A stretch of DNA of 64,000 bases from Bactericera cockerelli (Eukaryota > Arthropoda > Insecta > Hemiptera > Triozidae): contig CM044956.1 of assembly GCA_024516035.1 (NCBI GenBank), forward strand, positions 26,323,101-26,387,100, read 5' to 3'. Below the pieces are notes generated by a model. The model was not told where the DNA came from, ran no database searches, and worked only from the letters and a program-made list of their open reading frames with translations. Positions 33,701 through 44,347 of the stretch are shown piece after piece. The position numbers and the translations under genes were made by a program. The first letter of the stretch is position 1; each line of letters opens with the position of its first letter.

Positions 33701-35479
33701 TTTCTAAATCTCGAACAAATCGATTTTGTTTGATTTTTTCGATAACAATTTGTGTGATGAAAACACGCACTTTCAACTGGCAACAAAAAAATTTTACAGG
33801 GTGGGTCATAGTCATAAGTGAAATAATGACTTGATTTTTTTAAAAAAAGAGTTTTTTTTAAAATTAATAATCCTCGCCTAATTTAACACATTTGTCGTTG
33901 GTCATATAAAAAAAAAAAAGTGTTGTAGTTTAGAGCGTCTCCGAGGGAAAAAGATGGTTAGGATATAAAAAAGGTATCTAACCATATACTTATATTGGTT
34001 AACAGTATATTTAATTTTATACTCTAATTCTTAAAAGAAACTGAACAATATTTGCAATCATAAATAGGAATGCTACATCACAAAGCAAATACTGAAATAG
34101 TTGGAAAATTTAGGATACAGAAATTGTTCTACGTGTTCCCTACCTATGTTGTTATGTGAATTATGATTCCACCGGTATCTTACCAACTGGAAAGCACTTT
34201 CAGCGTAATATTTGGTCGGTCTGAGAAACACCTGGAGTAGAAAGTCGTCATCTTTGAAGTAAATTGTGCTGTCGTCTGAAATACAAATAAAAACAATAAT
34301 ACTATAAGACAAGGATTCTATGTCATCTGAATTATATCAGTAACGAAAATCCTCCGTGGTGTAACGGTTGAGACTACGGCCCATGGTCCAGAGATCTTGA
34401 GTTTGATACCCAGATTAGGCAGAATTTTCTCACAAATATTCTGTTTCCTCCTAATTTAAAAACAAGTGAGGCTGTCATTTCCGGCCGAACCCAGGCTGGG
34501 CGAGGTCAATCTGAATAGCTGGTACGATTCCCAGCGATTGAACGGTAGGACCCCCGATTTGATTACTCAAATGAGTACGTTAAACCAAATAGAATCAGTG
34601 AACATGAAAAAAGCCTAGCTAGACATTGGATCCGGGTGTCCATAATTAAAAACCTCTCACTACCGTGAGATAACTAACTGACACGGATTTAGTAATAATA
34701 ACAATATTTATTAACATTCACAAGAACGAAAACTTGACTTGTCTACAGTGTGGTCCCGAAACATATGGACAACGAAACCACTTGCCATTTTTGGATAAGG
34801 AAAGTCGTGTGATGTTTACACCAGATTTTTTTGTATACGAGTATTTAACCAGTTCAAATAAACGGCCCTTGCGGCCCTGCGGACGCAGAATGCGGCCGAT
34901 TTCAACCAAAAGTTTAGTGGTTCGTTTGGTATATGTTTAAGATCTACTTCCAATTTCAAGTCTCTAGCTTTTATTAAACAGGAAATAAATTCTGCATTTA
35001 CGATTTTCAAGAAAAAAAAAAAAAAAAAAAAAAAAACAATGCCTACGATTGTACTCATTCTATTGAGGGGGCCTTCTTCTTTTTTTTTTAAACCACAAAG
35101 TGGTGTTTTTGGGGGATCTAAATGTTCAATCTTGTGACTATGTTATAAAAAAGTCATGTTTTCAATCTTGTGACTAAGTAATTTTAGTAAAAAATCATCC
35201 ATTTCCTCTTTTTACTCGGTTCGAGACAAATGGGTCTAATAAAATATTTACAGTTTGCTCAAGCTGTCTCTTCCCTTTCATAACAGGATGATAAAAAAAA
35301 GTTTTTCCGTGGAAACAAAAGAGAATGCATCATTTTTTTCTACCTTTAAGCATTTGCTTGAGCTGCCTCAAGGATTCCTGTACTTGGTCTGGGGTCTCCC
35401 TGAGCTCCACTTCGGCTACCTGCCTACTCTCCTCCGACAGGTTTTCGCACTCCAGCCTGAATCGTGTCGGGTCTGTCAT
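30724..35479 (-). CDS. CRAL-TRIO lipid-transfer protein, alpha-TTP-like, gene B
   Basis: Exons in coding order: 35,479-35,344 (ATG at 35,479); 34,275-34,184; 33,100-32,944; 32,606-32,413; 31,355-31,245; 30,882-30,732. Phases are 1,0,1,0,0,1, the same as gene A, and the 194-, 111- and 151-base exons match gene A in length. The donor at the last boundary (GGTGAGT) is good but no terminal exon was found. Reading straight on gives a stop (TAA) at 30,726-30,724 and a protein of 282 residues. Key stretches are the N-terminal domain FLLQVFLRPTKYYAESAF, then VILLDFDGLSAKQALQFTP, MPLRVKEVHIVKEP and KDKLKKRMFFHG. A cytosolic lipid-binding carrier is expected. An acceptor 19 bases before the ATG suggests an untranslated first exon upstream. 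Confidence 0.88.
31408..31615 (+). repeat. dispersed repeat, copy 2
   Basis: Same orientation and order as 11,466-11,660: ACTTTCCTTATCCCC, CACAATCCCCATCTAGCATG, then AAAAAGTTAATCAAAG. It lies in a CRAL-TRIO gene B intron. Confidence 0.6.
31800..31990 (+). repeat. ACAGAC-type repeat with CA and GA microsatellites
   Basis: Carries CAAATTTCAAGTTTGTAGTT, CTTGAGATATCTTGTTCACA and a CACACACAC run, then GAGAGAGAGA at 31,975-31,988. It is related to 16,470 and 53,020. Confidence 0.6.
32015..32287 (-). mobile_element. TACAGGGTG-terminated element, family (iv)
   Basis: About 270 bp, ending CCACCCTGTA at 32,287. Its inverted twin is 42,269-42,540, sharing AAAGTCGGACTTTTTCGG and CGTTTACACCCGTTAATGG in the opposite direction. 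Confidence 0.75.
33436..33915 (+). mobile_element. TACAGGGTG element family (i), truncated
   Basis: Copy of 15,031-15,717 lacking its first bases and last third (GTCCCACCGAAGTTGGACAC at the start). It includes a small unrelated insertion at about 33,578-33,620. Confidence 0.65.
34349..34595 (+). mobile_element. tRNA-headed SINE (family A)
   Basis: The head ATCCTCCGTGGTGTAACGGT, box B-like GAGTTTGATACCC, shared body ACCCAGGCTGGGCGAGGTCA and tail ACGTTAAACCAAATAGAATC. It lies in a CRAL-TRIO gene B intron. Confidence 0.75.
34715..34985 (-). repeat. dispersed repeat, inverse of 52,890-53,240
   Basis: Shares, inverted, GGCCGCAAGGGCCG-like and TGAAATCGGCCGCA segments and a CTAGAGACTTGAAATT motif with 53,055-53,195. 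An A-tract lies just beyond (35,010-35,036). Confidence 0.55.
35057..35115 (+). mobile_element. gypsy integrase-tail fragment
   Basis: CATTCTATTGAG and TTAAACCACAAAGTGGTGTT followed by TTTGGGGG match the junction present in the gypsy fragments at 55,187-55,409 and 58,207-58,428. Confidence 0.55.
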
Positions 35480-35499
35480 GATGTTAGCGAGAGGGGTCC

Positions 35500-36040
35500 T
35501 GAGAAGGTAGAAGTCAATAATATCCACACGTAAAACGAGAAATTGTCGATGTGTTAAATAAAAATAAAAGTTATGTTTATGACCTCAAAACATAACCACC
35601 ATTGAAATCAGGCGATATTAATGGAGTCATGATTTCTGAAATCTTACTCGCCGGTAGGTATTTTACGTTCTATTAACTATCAAAACTTCCCAGATACCTC
35701 GAAACCTTGCAGCGAGTATGGATGTAACTATCGACATTGAAACGCTCGCAAATTGAAGCAGAAGCAACTTTATTTCGACGTTTCTGTGCTGTTGACACTG
35801 CAATGTTGATAGTGTGGTATTACAGCAGTAATGATCGAACCTTTCAAATTCAATACCGTCGATATAACATAGCGCGGTCGATGTTCTATCGACACCCGTG
35901 AAAACTGTACATAGGTAGAGCCAAAGTCGAATCCCTACATTCCCCACCCTAGATTTTTTTCTCAAAATGGCTACAACAAATTCCCTCAATTGCGTTATTA
36001 GTTTTTCTTTAATACTGAATTCATAACAAAGTGCTCACAT
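35500..36040. other. upstream of CRAL-TRIO gene B, nothing recognised
   Basis: Includes a moderately CG-richer patch at 35,690-35,900 (TACCGTCGATATAACATAGC), which could hold the promoter or untranslated exon of gene B. No clear core promoter seen. Confidence 0.3.
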
Positions 36041-36041
36041 G

Positions 36042-36191
36042 AAAGCAGCTACTCATTTTTCCTCACCAGGTATGAGTGGAACCCAAACGTCCAAATACAG
36101 AGCAGTAAAATTCCTGGCCCCCAGCGTATCGAACCCAGGTCACCATGCGTGCAATGCCTTGAGCCCTTACTCATTCGGCCACGGGGTGACA
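36042..36191 (-). mobile_element. tRNA-headed SINE (family B)
   Basis: The body CTCACCAGGTATGAGTGGAA and B-box complement CGAACCCAGGTCACC lie in the same order as at 10,160-10,367. Confidence 0.65.
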
Positions 36192-36291
36192 TGATTGAAT
36201 TAATAATAAACGTTCACTAGCATAATTATAGTACCAGAAATAATTTAAACCCAGAACTGAAAAGATAGATAAAGATACTGGTCGCTACTCA

Positions 36292-36435
36292 CATCAATTT
36301 ACCTCACGAGGTATGAGTGGCCCCTGGCCCCCGGTCATTCAAGGACAGAGCAGAAGGGGGGATCCTGTCCTGATTGGGATCGAACCCAGGTCACCGTGCG
36401 TGCAAGCCTAGTGCACTACCCACTACAGTAGCATC
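36292..36435 (-). mobile_element. tRNA-headed SINE (family B)
   Basis: CTCACGAGGTATGAGTGGCC and GGGATCGAACCCAGGTCACC mark a second family-B copy 100 bp after the previous one. Confidence 0.65.
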
Positions 36436-36559
36436 GACAGTACAAGAACTAATTCATTATACATATTTTATTTCCACCACTGGTCGTTGCCCACTCTACA
36501 ATTACTACAGTTTTCAAATACAAAGCGTGGGAAATAAAAGCAACGTTAAGCCCAAATTA

Positions 36560-36655
36560 AAAAAGAGCGTAAAAATTTCGACCTCACCAAGATTCGAACC
36601 CGGGTCTCCTGGAATTCTAGTCGAGCATGCTACCGTTGGACCACGTTGGCCGCTG
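36560..36655 (-). mobile_element. tRNA-headed SINE fragment
   Basis: GATTCGAACCCGGGTCTCC and GCATGCTACCGTTGGACCAC are complements of the B and A boxes, as at 15,722-15,832. Confidence 0.55.
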
Positions 36656-36904
36656 AAGATTCAGAGACAAAAAAAGAACTCACTAAAGTTGAATTTTACT
36701 ATCTGCGCCAGGCCAGCAAGCACGGCAGTGTATCTTTACAGGAACCGATTCACCGGGTTTTTCAAATCCTCATATCTTCGGTTCAATTGATCATAGAGAT
36801 ATGAATATCATTAAAAAACAATGGAAATTTCAAGAGTCTGTGCAAAAAACTTTCAGAGGAAAGTAATTTTAAAATTTGCAATTTTGTCACTGACTGACTC
36901 ACTG

Positions 36905-37745
36905 ACGGATCATCAAAATTATGAGGCACTTCCCGACTACCTAGAAAGCTGAAATTTTGCATGATGGTAGGGTTTATTGTAAAAGTACAGGGAAAAGAAA
37001 AACCGGAACTTACGCTCTTATCATGCTGTTAAATGGTGTCGTTTTAGGGAGAAAATATATAATGGATTATGGATCTAAATTATCTGGCACTTTCCTACTA
37101 CAGTAGAACCCCCCGATATTATGAACTTCGGATAAAATGAACTTTTTTCCGGCCGATTTTTTTCTTTTTTTGCGACGTTTTTTTCGAAATGGAAAATTTC
37201 CTCTCATTCTCCTGACTGAAGACTCAGATCTAAGAGATCTTTTGATGTTGCGTTTAGATGGTTGGAAAAACAACCAGAAGTCGATGTAGTGCAGCTATTA
37301 TAGCTTAAACAAAAGAAAGATCTTGCTTTAGAGAAGAGAAGAAAACAAACAAAGCAAACAAATATTACTGACTTCTTTAGATCCTCACAATAGGTCAATG
37401 TAGTATTTGCGGTACATACGTAAATACTTAAAATAAACTGTACTTAAAATAACATTCAAATACATGTACCCCCGTTCGTATGACCACAATTTGCCTTATT
37501 TTACCTATACATTATGTAATTATATGGAACCCCAATATTATGAGCTTTTACATTGAACCCCGCTATTATGAACTACCCCTGGTCCCAATTAGTTCATAAT
37601 AACGGGGTTCTACAGTCTAGTGTACCTAAAAAGCTGAAATTTTGCATGGTGCTAGGGTTTATTGTAAAAATATAGGGACAAATCTGAAAACCGGAACTTT
37701 TGCACTTATCATGCAGTTAAACGGTGTTCTTTTAGGGAGGATGTA
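36905..37745 (+). repeat. tandem repeat interrupted by a Tigger element
   Basis: Two direct units share AAAGCTGAAATTTTGCATG, AGGGTTTATTGTAAAA, CCGGAACTT and TTTTAGGGAG. Unit one is 36,905-37,060. Unit two starts at about 37,085, is split by the Tigger insertion at 37,101-37,615 and resumes at 37,620-37,745. Confidence 0.7.
37101..37615 (+). mobile_element. pogo/Tigger element, internally deleted
   Basis: The termini CAGTAGAACCCC and GGGGTTCTACAG form inverted ends, with TATTATGAACT repeated just inside and again at 37,562. A TA dinucleotide precedes the left end. The + strand at 37,250-37,385 reads FRWLEKQPEVDVVQLL, a stop, then LALEKRRKQTKQTNITDFF. This resembles the C-terminus of Tigger/pogo transposases. 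Most of the transposase is missing. Confidence 0.75.
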
Positions 37746-37749
37746 GGTT

Positions 37750-38560
37750 CCTTTTGCAGAAACGGATGTATCTCTGTTTGTTTACATTTAGAGAGAAACA
37801 GTGCATTTTATTAAGACTGTTCGCTCTGTTCCGTTTCAAACTCTATATTTATAAAGAGTCATTCAGTCACTCAGTCATTCATCTCGATTTCTCTGCACTG
37901 GTATGTCCTAAAAGGCTGAAATAATTCAAGTGACCTATCCATTTTCTATCCTAGCTCGGTGTTGCTGAACATTGGCAACATGTAACGTATAATTTATAAT
38001 GTAGGTAACTCTTGTTTAGTTGCCACAATATGTTTTTTAAGACACCCCATTCTCCTTTTATTCTGACCCAGCGTTGCTTAACATTAGTAACTGATATGTA
38101 ACCCATTTTATAATAAGCATCTCCCACGAAACTTACCGTTTAGATGCCAATTTATTACACACACAGACAGAAAATGGGTTTTATAAATAAGATTTGAATT
38201 ATTTTGGTTGAACATATATATTATTGTTATACTTATTAGGTATGTTTAATTGTACCCCCGTTAAAAATTAAAGTAAAATTATAACTGTATGAATTTTTTG
38301 TCCATACAGTTAGACCTAGACAACAATAATTATAAGCACGCGATAGCTACCAGATGATTTTGAAAAGGAATTTCATAGAAGTGATAATGAGAACCACTGA
38401 TAAGAATTGATTAATAAAATACCCCATAGGCGTAGATGAAAACCTACGCAAAAAAAATTAAATTTTACGAGGTCAAGCTCAACCTCTATCAGTACAATTA
38501 TTATGACTCACGTGGCCTTTTCGAAAGGTTAATATTTAAAATTTGATTGAATAGGAAAAA
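37750..38560. other. intergenic, nothing recognised
   Basis: AT-rich. Possible further decayed units of the tandem repeat occur near 37,850-37,930. No gene seen. Confidence 0.35.
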
Positions 38561-38819
38561 ATACTTTGTTTAATTCAACTTTAAGATCAAAAGTAAGTGT
38601 GTTTGTTTACATTTTTCAAGTGAAATTTTTAATACAGGTGCGATTTGTAAACAAAAATACCTACACGATCCAGGATAGGACGTTTATCAAACTTTATCTT
38701 GATATACTAACTTCTGCTATACATGAAAAAATACACTGCGAATTATGGACTCAATTATTCGTGATTTCTTCACATTGTATACATATGGCAATTTTGAGAA
38801 TTTATAATTAATCACTTGT

Positions 38820-39400
38820 ATCTCCAAAACCACTTAACCGATTTTCATCAAATATGTTTTATACGTTAGAATACCGTTTTTTCTGTAAACCTTATTTTTG
38901 CATGTTTCTGTCCAAAATTTGTGACTTTCTCAAATATCAGAGCTTAAATCATATTGTATTTTTTTTTAATAATTACAAATGCACTATGTAAAACACTAAT
39001 ATGCATATATATACAAAATTTCATCAAAATCGGGTGTGTTATTCACGAGATATAAGCGTACAAGTAAAAATTTACAGTTCAAGCTCATGGTCTCTATCTC
39101 CAAGAACCACTAGTGCGAAGTCGATCATTTTAAAATGGGACAATCTACAATAAGGCTCTAATATGTGTACAAAATTACGTTGAAATAAATTCACTAGTTT
39201 TTGAGATTTGCGCGTTATTACAAGAAACGTGTTTAACAGACCGACAGACAGGCACAAAACCGAAGTTGCTCAGGAGGTTATGAAACGTCCAGAAATATGA
39301 AAACAAATAAAATTGGGGAGAAAAAATATTTTTTTTTTTTCAAAAGCGAATACAATAATTCCGATTTCTATTATTAGAAATTAATCGGATGTAAAAATCA
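38820..39400 (+). repeat. dispersed repeat family D, long copy
   Basis: Runs from CACTTGTATCTCCAAAACCA through ATTCACGAGATATAAGCG, TTTTGAGATTTGCGCGTTA and ACAGACCGACAGACAGGCAC to TTCTATTATTAGAAATTAAT. The interior varies between copies. Confidence 0.6.
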
Positions 39401-39496
39401 TAATTATCATTATGAGAAAACAGTAGGTAGGTATACAAATTTGCCCGGATATAAGAGATGACTCAGAACTCTAGCATGGAAAGTTAACTTTATGTG

Positions 39497-39716
39497 CTAG
39501 CGTTGATGGCGCGTCGAATGCACGGGTTCTCGTAGGATTATCGAAGTGAAGCCAGTCCAGCGAGGTGAAGACTTCGTGATACTGGCATTCCGACCCAACC
39601 CAGGCTAGGTGAGGTAAATGTGGGTATCAGGTTTATGAGTTACCTGCGAATGAAGGGTAACACCCCCGTCGTGATATGACTGTGCAGTTGAAAGCGACGT
39701 CAAACCGAAATACATA
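39497..39716 (+). mobile_element. 5S-rRNA-headed SINE
   Basis: The + strand has a degenerate 5S head (GTCGAATGCACGGGTTCTCG), the body CCCAGGCTAGGTGAGGTAAA, TGAGTTACCTGCGAATGAAG and the tail CACCCCCGTCGTGATATGAC. It is the only forward 5S-headed copy with a body. Confidence 0.8.
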
Positions 39717-40114
39717 ATATTAAAATAAAAAATAAACTTTGTGTGTACGTTTTTGTGTGTATTAAGAGCAAAGGACTATAAAATACAGCTCTAAAAATAC
39801 CTGAAAACAGAACATTCAGTTCTCCTTGAAAAGATGTCCTCTAATAAAAATGAAAATCATTATTATTTCATACCAACAAAAGTTACATAGAGTCATAAAG
39901 AAACACAAATTTAATGGTTAAAGGGGAAACGAGCAAACGGCTTCTAATTTTGAGCGATATCATAGCTAATAGGTATCCGGCGTAAACATCAATTTTTTGA
40001 TAGATATTTTTAAAATACTTTAATATTTAAATCTAAAAAAATATGTTTATTGGCGCAGTAGTTAAAGTTAAAAAAAGTTATCATATTTGTGTTAATCACT
40101 TTCGTGATATCACA

Positions 40115-40222
40115 ACTACTCAAACTCGCTCTACTAAATCTACGCTGAAACCGGGACTTGAACCACTGACCTCCAGGTTACAAGTCCGCCGCTTTATCGA
40201 TCAAGCTACTGAGGTCGGTTTA
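40115..40222 (-). mobile_element. tRNA-like SINE head
   Basis: GGGACTTGAACCACTGACCT and TTTATCGATCAAGCTACTGA are complements of B- and A-box-like sequences. No stable tRNA acceptor stem was found. Confidence 0.45.
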
Positions 40223-40244
40223 TTGGCGCAGTATTAAAAAATAA

Positions 40245-41400
40245 ACTGCCAATTATGGACACAATACTTCCTCGAAATTGGTTCACATTGTATACACTTG
40301 GCAATATTGAGACTTTATAGTATTGCATCTCCAAAAATTTGTTTTATATGGTAGTATGCCGATTTTCCTGCATTCTAGATTCCACTAAAAAATTCTGTAT
40401 CGGCAAGGTGAAGATCTTATTTTGAACTTTTTTGTTCAAAATTTCGAATTTTCTAAAATATCAGAGCTCAGTCACATTTTATTAAAAAAAAACATTGCCA
40501 ATTATGGACACAATACTTCCTCGTGATTGTTTCACATAATATAAACGTGGCAATTTTGAAATTTTATACTAAATCACTTGTATCTCCAGAAATGCTTAAC
40601 CGATTTACTTCAAGTTTGTTTTATATGGTAAAATACTATTTTTTCTACATTCTAGATTATATTTCTGTATCGGCAAGTCGTGGACCTTGTTTTTTGACTT
40701 TTTGTCAAAATTTCGGATTTTCTTAAATATCAGAGTTAAATTATAATTAATTAAAAAATAAATATAAATAGCCTATGTTAAATGATAATATGCATATTCA
40801 TACAAAATTTCATTAAAATTGGGTGTACCGTTCACGAGATATAAGCGTTTAAGTAAAAAGTTAGTGGTCAGGCGCATGGTCTCTTTCACCCAGAACCGCT
40901 AGTGCGATTTGCGCGTTACAAGGAATATTTTTAACAGACAGACGAACCGATAGCGTTATGAAACGTCCAGAAATATGAAAAAAATTGAAATCGGAGCAAA
41001 AAAATATTTTTTTTTTTACAAAAACGAACACAATACTTCCGATTTCTAATATTAGAAATTCCTCGGAAGTAATAATTACAAGTGCACTATGTGTGGTTCA
41101 CAAGATATAAGCGTATAAGCAAAAAGTTAGTGGTCAGGCCCATGGTCTCTATAGCCAAGAACCGCTAGTGCAAAGTTGATTAATTTAAAATGGGACCATC
41201 CAAAATACGTCTCAAATATAATCGTATGTACAAAATTTCTGTTCGGTAGTTTCTGAGATATTCGCGTTACAAGGAATATATTTAACAGACCGACACAAAA
41301 TCAAAGTTGCTCGGAGCAAAAAATATTATTTTTTTTTTACAAAAACGAACACAATACTCCCGATTTTTAATATTTGAAATTTATCGGAGATAAATTTATC
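40245..41400 (+). repeat. clustered copies of repeat family D
   Basis: At least three partial copies lie head to tail. ATTATGGACACAATACTTCC recurs at 40,252 and 40,500, and the GAGATATAAGCGT / GTTAGTGGTCAGGC segment at 40,845 and 41,105. Two terminal TTCTAATATTAGAAATT-like motifs are at about 41,043 and 41,368. Confidence 0.65.
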
Positions 41401-42180
41401 AACTATAACTTTTGTCAACCAATATTGCGGTATCCATAGTGTTCAATAAAGCTGTTTAAGGGAGCGTTTTTTTTAATTACTTGTAAGTTATTCTTACCTG
41501 TAGAGGACCAGAAATTTCTCAAAATCCTAAGAGCTGCCACATCTCACTCTTAGTGATCACGGTGATAAAGTAAGAGTACCTCATCGAAAAGTTAAAATCT
41601 TTTTCTAGAGACCATTTTTATCTTTTGAGAAACACATTGTACGAACCTCTTCAATACAAGAGATTCATACTGTTAAGTGATAATATTACCCCCAAAAAAA
41701 CTACCGTTGAAAAAAAAGCCAAGTTCCAGATCTCCTAACCAAAAAGTTTTAGTCTATGAAGGTAGTGATACCTTGTTTGAGACCAAGTTACTTTTGGTAC
41801 TTTACTCATTTTGTATGTAATTAACTGCCAAATTTACTATCCTCTAACTTGGCTAGTTTTTCTCCTTGTGATTTTTTTTATACAAAAATTAAAATGCTAA
41901 CGTTCGCTATTATACTTATAAATAGTTTTACACGTTATCAAAATATAAAGGTACCTAATTCATATATTATTAAGAGGTGCATATTCTACTAGACTGAAAG
42001 ATGAAACAAAAGCACTTGGCTACATAGCATTTAAACAAAAAATAATAGCAGAAACAGCTCAACTAGCACCATACAACTTTGAAGAATTAAACAACATAAA
42101 TATCTGGAGATTCTAGAGAGTACCAAATAAAACAACATAATTATAACTATATCAAATATTGTTATTATTAATATCGAATT
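41401..42180. other. intergenic, nothing recognised
   Basis: AT-rich, no gene. A GTAAGAA donor-like site on the minus strand near 41,495 has no convincing exon. Confidence 0.35.
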
Positions 42181-42184
42181 TATA

Positions 42185-42265
42185 TAATATATGTGTATGT
42201 ATATGCATGTGTGTGTGTGTATTTTCTGTGTATATATGTATGCATATAATGCACATGTATGTGTG
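42185..42265. repeat. TG/TATG microsatellite
   Basis: Interrupted TGTGTATG and GTGTGTGTGT repeats next to the family (iv) element. Confidence 0.7.
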
Positions 42266-42268
42266 TAA

Positions 42269-42540
42269 ACAGGGTGGACCAAAAAAACGTTTACACCCGT
42301 TAATGGTAGATTACTGACGACATTTCCAGCCCGGATCTGCAATCCGTTTTTTCGGATTCGCCTTCGTAACTGCACAAAGTGATTTTTTGCAACTTTCCGA
42401 AAAAGTCCGACTTTGGCTTATTTTTCGGGTCAGTGCTTTGTTCCTGTTTAAAATGAGTTGATTCTGAACAATTCTGCAGAAAGCCAACAAAATTTCCATG
42501 TTTCTAGCTACACTATTTTGTTTTTTACGGTTTGGTTTGT
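42269..42540 (+). mobile_element. TACAGGGTG-terminated element, family (iv)
   Basis: It starts ACAGGGTGGACCAAAAAAAC and is the inverted twin of 32,015-32,287. Confidence 0.75.
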
Positions 42541-42839
42541 CATATTTTTTTACACCTGAACAGAAAAAAACACACGAAAAAACTTTTTTACTAAATAAAA
42601 CACTCGACATTTGTCCGAACAAATTTTACGATTTTTTATAACGGGATCTTCTGAGAAAAATTATTAGATGTTTGCCAAAAACTCTTCAAAAATTCTAAGA
42701 GTTTACTAGCTGTAGACTGTGTAAGGGCGTCTTGTATTGTTTACATTGCTTTTTTTGAATACCGCGGCGGTCTCACATGCCTTCATCAGCCAGTTTAGGA
42801 AAATTCAAATGATATTTTTCGTGCTTTACAGATTGTCAG

Positions 42840-42905
42840 TGGTGTTAGCTAGATGTGGTAGTGCTAAGAGTGTCGGTCGCATGACCGAGATTCAATTCTC
42901 GGCGG
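42840..42905 (+). mobile_element. tRNA-like SINE head
   Basis: GTTAGCTAGATGTGGTAGTG and GACCGAGATTCAATTCTCGG suggest a degraded A/B-box pair. Weak. Confidence 0.3.
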
Positions 42906-43394
42906 TCAATATTATTTTAATTATCAAAAAAAATTCCATACCTGTATCTGACCTGTTGTAACACCAATAACTTATGGTTTTTTTGGGGGTAATACCATCT
43001 GTAAATTGAGTTCTATCAGATACTATTGTTATCACAATACACATAATTATTATTCATGTAAGCCCCTGAGAGACTGCCTTGATAATGTAAGGATGGTTTT
43101 TCTTATGCTTCCCTAAGAGAGAAAAAAACTAGCGAATTTTCCCAACGAAAATAGAGTTTATAAAATAAAGCCAGGTAAATATGTAGGTAGGTAGGTTCTT
43201 TTATCATAAACACTACTAATTAAACAACAAATATTTACCAATTACCAACTCCTAATAGAAATCTTGAAAAAGAAAACAAGATAATATTTTGTAAAATGAA
43301 TAAACTTTTGCAGTCTTTATTATGTTTTATACTATTTTGGTATAAACAAAAAGTACGAAAAAAAAACATTTTGTGTTAGCATGTTCAATGAGAA

Positions 43395-43475
43395 ACGATT
43401 AGAAGCGCACGATTAGCTCAGTGATAAGCTAGTCACTTCACTTGCCATGCGAAAGATCCCACCCGGGTCCGAACG
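43395..43475 (+). mobile_element. tRNA-like SINE head
   Basis: GATTAGCTCAGTGATAAGCT is a good A box and CCCGGGTCCGAACGCC a weak B box. There is no matching acceptor stem, so it is probably a SINE. Confidence 0.4.
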
Positions 43476-43704
43476 CCAGAGCCAGCAAAAATTCATGACT
43501 ACAAAATAAAAAAGATTCAGCCATAGTACACACTATGGATTCTCCTCACACAAATCCAGGTTTTTCTGTCAGGTCATTGAATGCCAACAGGATTCTTGGT
43601 CCCAGATTCTGCTACTCTTGCGTCTCCACTGGTATTTCGTAAACTATTTTTTCACGTGATCCCAAATGTTCCTGTTGGCAGCTCCATATACTAAATGCAT
43701 ATCT

Positions 43705-44347
43705 GCCCTTGTGGCAAAACTGCCGAAGAACTTCAAAACATAGTAAACGCTTTCACTAGCGCAACAAAATTATTTGGACTGAGCGTAAACGCCCAAAAAA
43801 CAGAAACAATGTTTATTAACTCCCCGCCTACAAACATAAATATAGAAGGTAAACCCTAAAAGAAGCTGAAACATTCAAATATCTTGGCAGTCAGATAACA
43901 AAAAATGGCGACATAACATTAGAAGTGAAGAACAGAATCAATGCAGCTAACCAAGCATTTGCAAAACTATATCTAAAGTTATGGAAACCTCACAATCTAA
44001 GGTTAAAAACCAAACTCCAGATGTATAACACCATTGTTCTGAGCACTTTATTGTACTCCTCCGAGTGCTGGACTCTTAAATCCAACAATGTCCAATCACT
44101 CAACTCTATCTATCTCAGATGCCTCAGAACAATATCTAAAGTCAGCTGGAAGGACATGATTCCAAATGAAGAAATTCTGCAAAGAACAAATATGATAAAA
44201 GTGTATGAATTAATAAGAGTTCGCCGACTTCGGTGGGCTGGACATCTCAGTCGAATGTCAACAGATCGTGTTCCGCATCAGATCGCCTTCGCTGAACTTT
44301 CCAAAGGGTTTGAGCTTTCATTTGACATATCGATCGCAAAATTCTAA
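43705..44347 (+). pseudogene. non-LTR retrotransposon reverse transcriptase fragment
   Basis: The first part reads AEELQNIVNAFTSATKLFGL then SVNAQKTETMFIN. After a frame change it reads AETFKYLGSQITKNGDI, LSTLLYSSECWTL and VRRLRWAGHLSRM. This is the thumb/C-terminal part of an insect LINE reverse transcriptase. The frame break near 43,857 and the missing catalytic core show it is a 5'-truncated, dead copy. Confidence 0.85.
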
